DNA of 6,000 bases from DATKMP01 sp035541775 (GTDB taxonomy: Bacteria > Bacteroidota > Ignavibacteria > UBA10030): the NCBI GenBank assembly GCA_035541775.1, contig DATKMP010000121.1, positions 1 to 6,000 of the forward strand, read 5' to 3'. Every line of letters begins with the position of its first letter. The stretch's first letter is position 1. This document shows, in pieces, positions 5,810-6,000 of this stretch. Both the position numbers and the translations under genes were made by a program. Below the pieces are notes generated by a model. That model was not told the origin of the DNA, ran no database searches, and saw only the letters and a program-made list of their open reading frames with translations.

Positions 5810-6000
5810 TTATCGATCAAGTACTTTTAAAAGTTCATGAGCAACAAGCCTATTTCCTTCATCGTTCAGATGCACCGAATCGACCGTAAGAATTCCTTCG
5901 CTGGCATTTTTAGGATTGTGTGTCTGAAGATACTCGACGAACGCTTTGCGCAAATCGCAGAGTGCAATGTTCGTTTGTTGTGCGACACGGCGGCTGATGG
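5810..6000 (-). CDS. SGNH/GDSL-family hydrolase, C-terminal part (5' end beyond the right edge)
   Basis: The reverse strand is open from the edge to a TAA at 5810-5812, giving 62 codons of a protein whose start lies outside the window. The segment contains LTVDSVHLNDEGNRLVAHEL, which matches the last conserved block of SGNH/GDSL hydrolases: the catalytic Asp and His of the D-x-x-H motif are here as Asp and His three residues apart, followed by LN-x-x-G-N and a C-terminal helix. Family members are serine esterases or lipases acting on acyl, acetyl or related esters. The Gly-Asp-Ser-Leu block and oxyanion-hole residues would be upstream and cannot be checked. Whether it is secreted is unknown for the same reason. 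The gene ends about 37 bp before the NAD operon -35, with no strong terminator visible between them, so some read-through into nadC is possible. Confidence 0.8.
   Translation of the reverse strand, partial: ISRRVAQQTNIALCDLRKAFVEYLQTHNPKNASEGILTVDSVHLNDEGNRLVAHELLKVLDR

Overview
This is a compact bacterial chromosomal window of moderate G+C (roughly mid-40s % by eye). Almost all of it is coding, and all but one of the loci are on the minus strand. It looks like ordinary chromosome carrying a housekeeping operon plus a small accessory patch. Nothing identifies the species. The style of the NadA/NadB/NadC proteins would suit the Bacteroidota/Chlorobiota/Ignavibacteria group, but that is a weak impression, and the best promoter in the window is sigma70-like rather than the Bacteroidota type.

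Left part (1-1718), accessory genes. A HigB-HigA type II toxin-antitoxin pair is read leftwards (higB 284-574, then higA from 271 off the left edge). Next, also leftwards, is a small SRPBCC/AHSA1-like protein (668-1096). A 166-bp AT-rich divergent gap separates it from a second, rightward toxin-antitoxin module: a small antitoxin (1263-1484) and a RelE/ParE-type toxin (1438-1692). The toxin frame carries an in-frame TAG eight codons in, so the toxin appears to be dead while its antitoxin stays open.

Central and right part (1719-5748), the de novo NAD operon, read leftwards. The order of transcription is nadC (quinolinate phosphoribosyltransferase), nadA (quinolinate synthase), nadB (L-aspartate oxidase), then a GNAT acetyltransferase. 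The genes are almost contiguous: 2 bp between nadC and nadA, 8 bp between nadA and nadB with the preferred start, and 0 bp between nadB and the GNAT gene. NadB oxidises aspartate to iminoaspartate, NadA condenses this with dihydroxyacetone phosphate to quinolinate, and NadC converts quinolinate to nicotinate mononucleotide. The three genes therefore encode the whole aspartate-to-NaMN branch. A good sigma70-like promoter lies just upstream of nadC (-35 at 5768-5773, -10 at 5744-5749) and argues for the internal nadC start at 5709. The GNAT gene is most likely a passenger on the operon; its substrate cannot be read from the sequence.

Right edge (5810-6000). The C-terminal end of an SGNH/GDSL-type hydrolase, also on the minus strand, enters from outside the window.

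I see no RNA genes, insertion sequences, CRISPR arrays or prophage genes, and no clearly new biological system. The points most worth a second look are the nonsense-disrupted RelE toxin, the in-frame single-stop junction between nadB and the GNAT gene together with an unusual NadB C-terminus, and an apparent insertion in NadA between two cluster cysteines.
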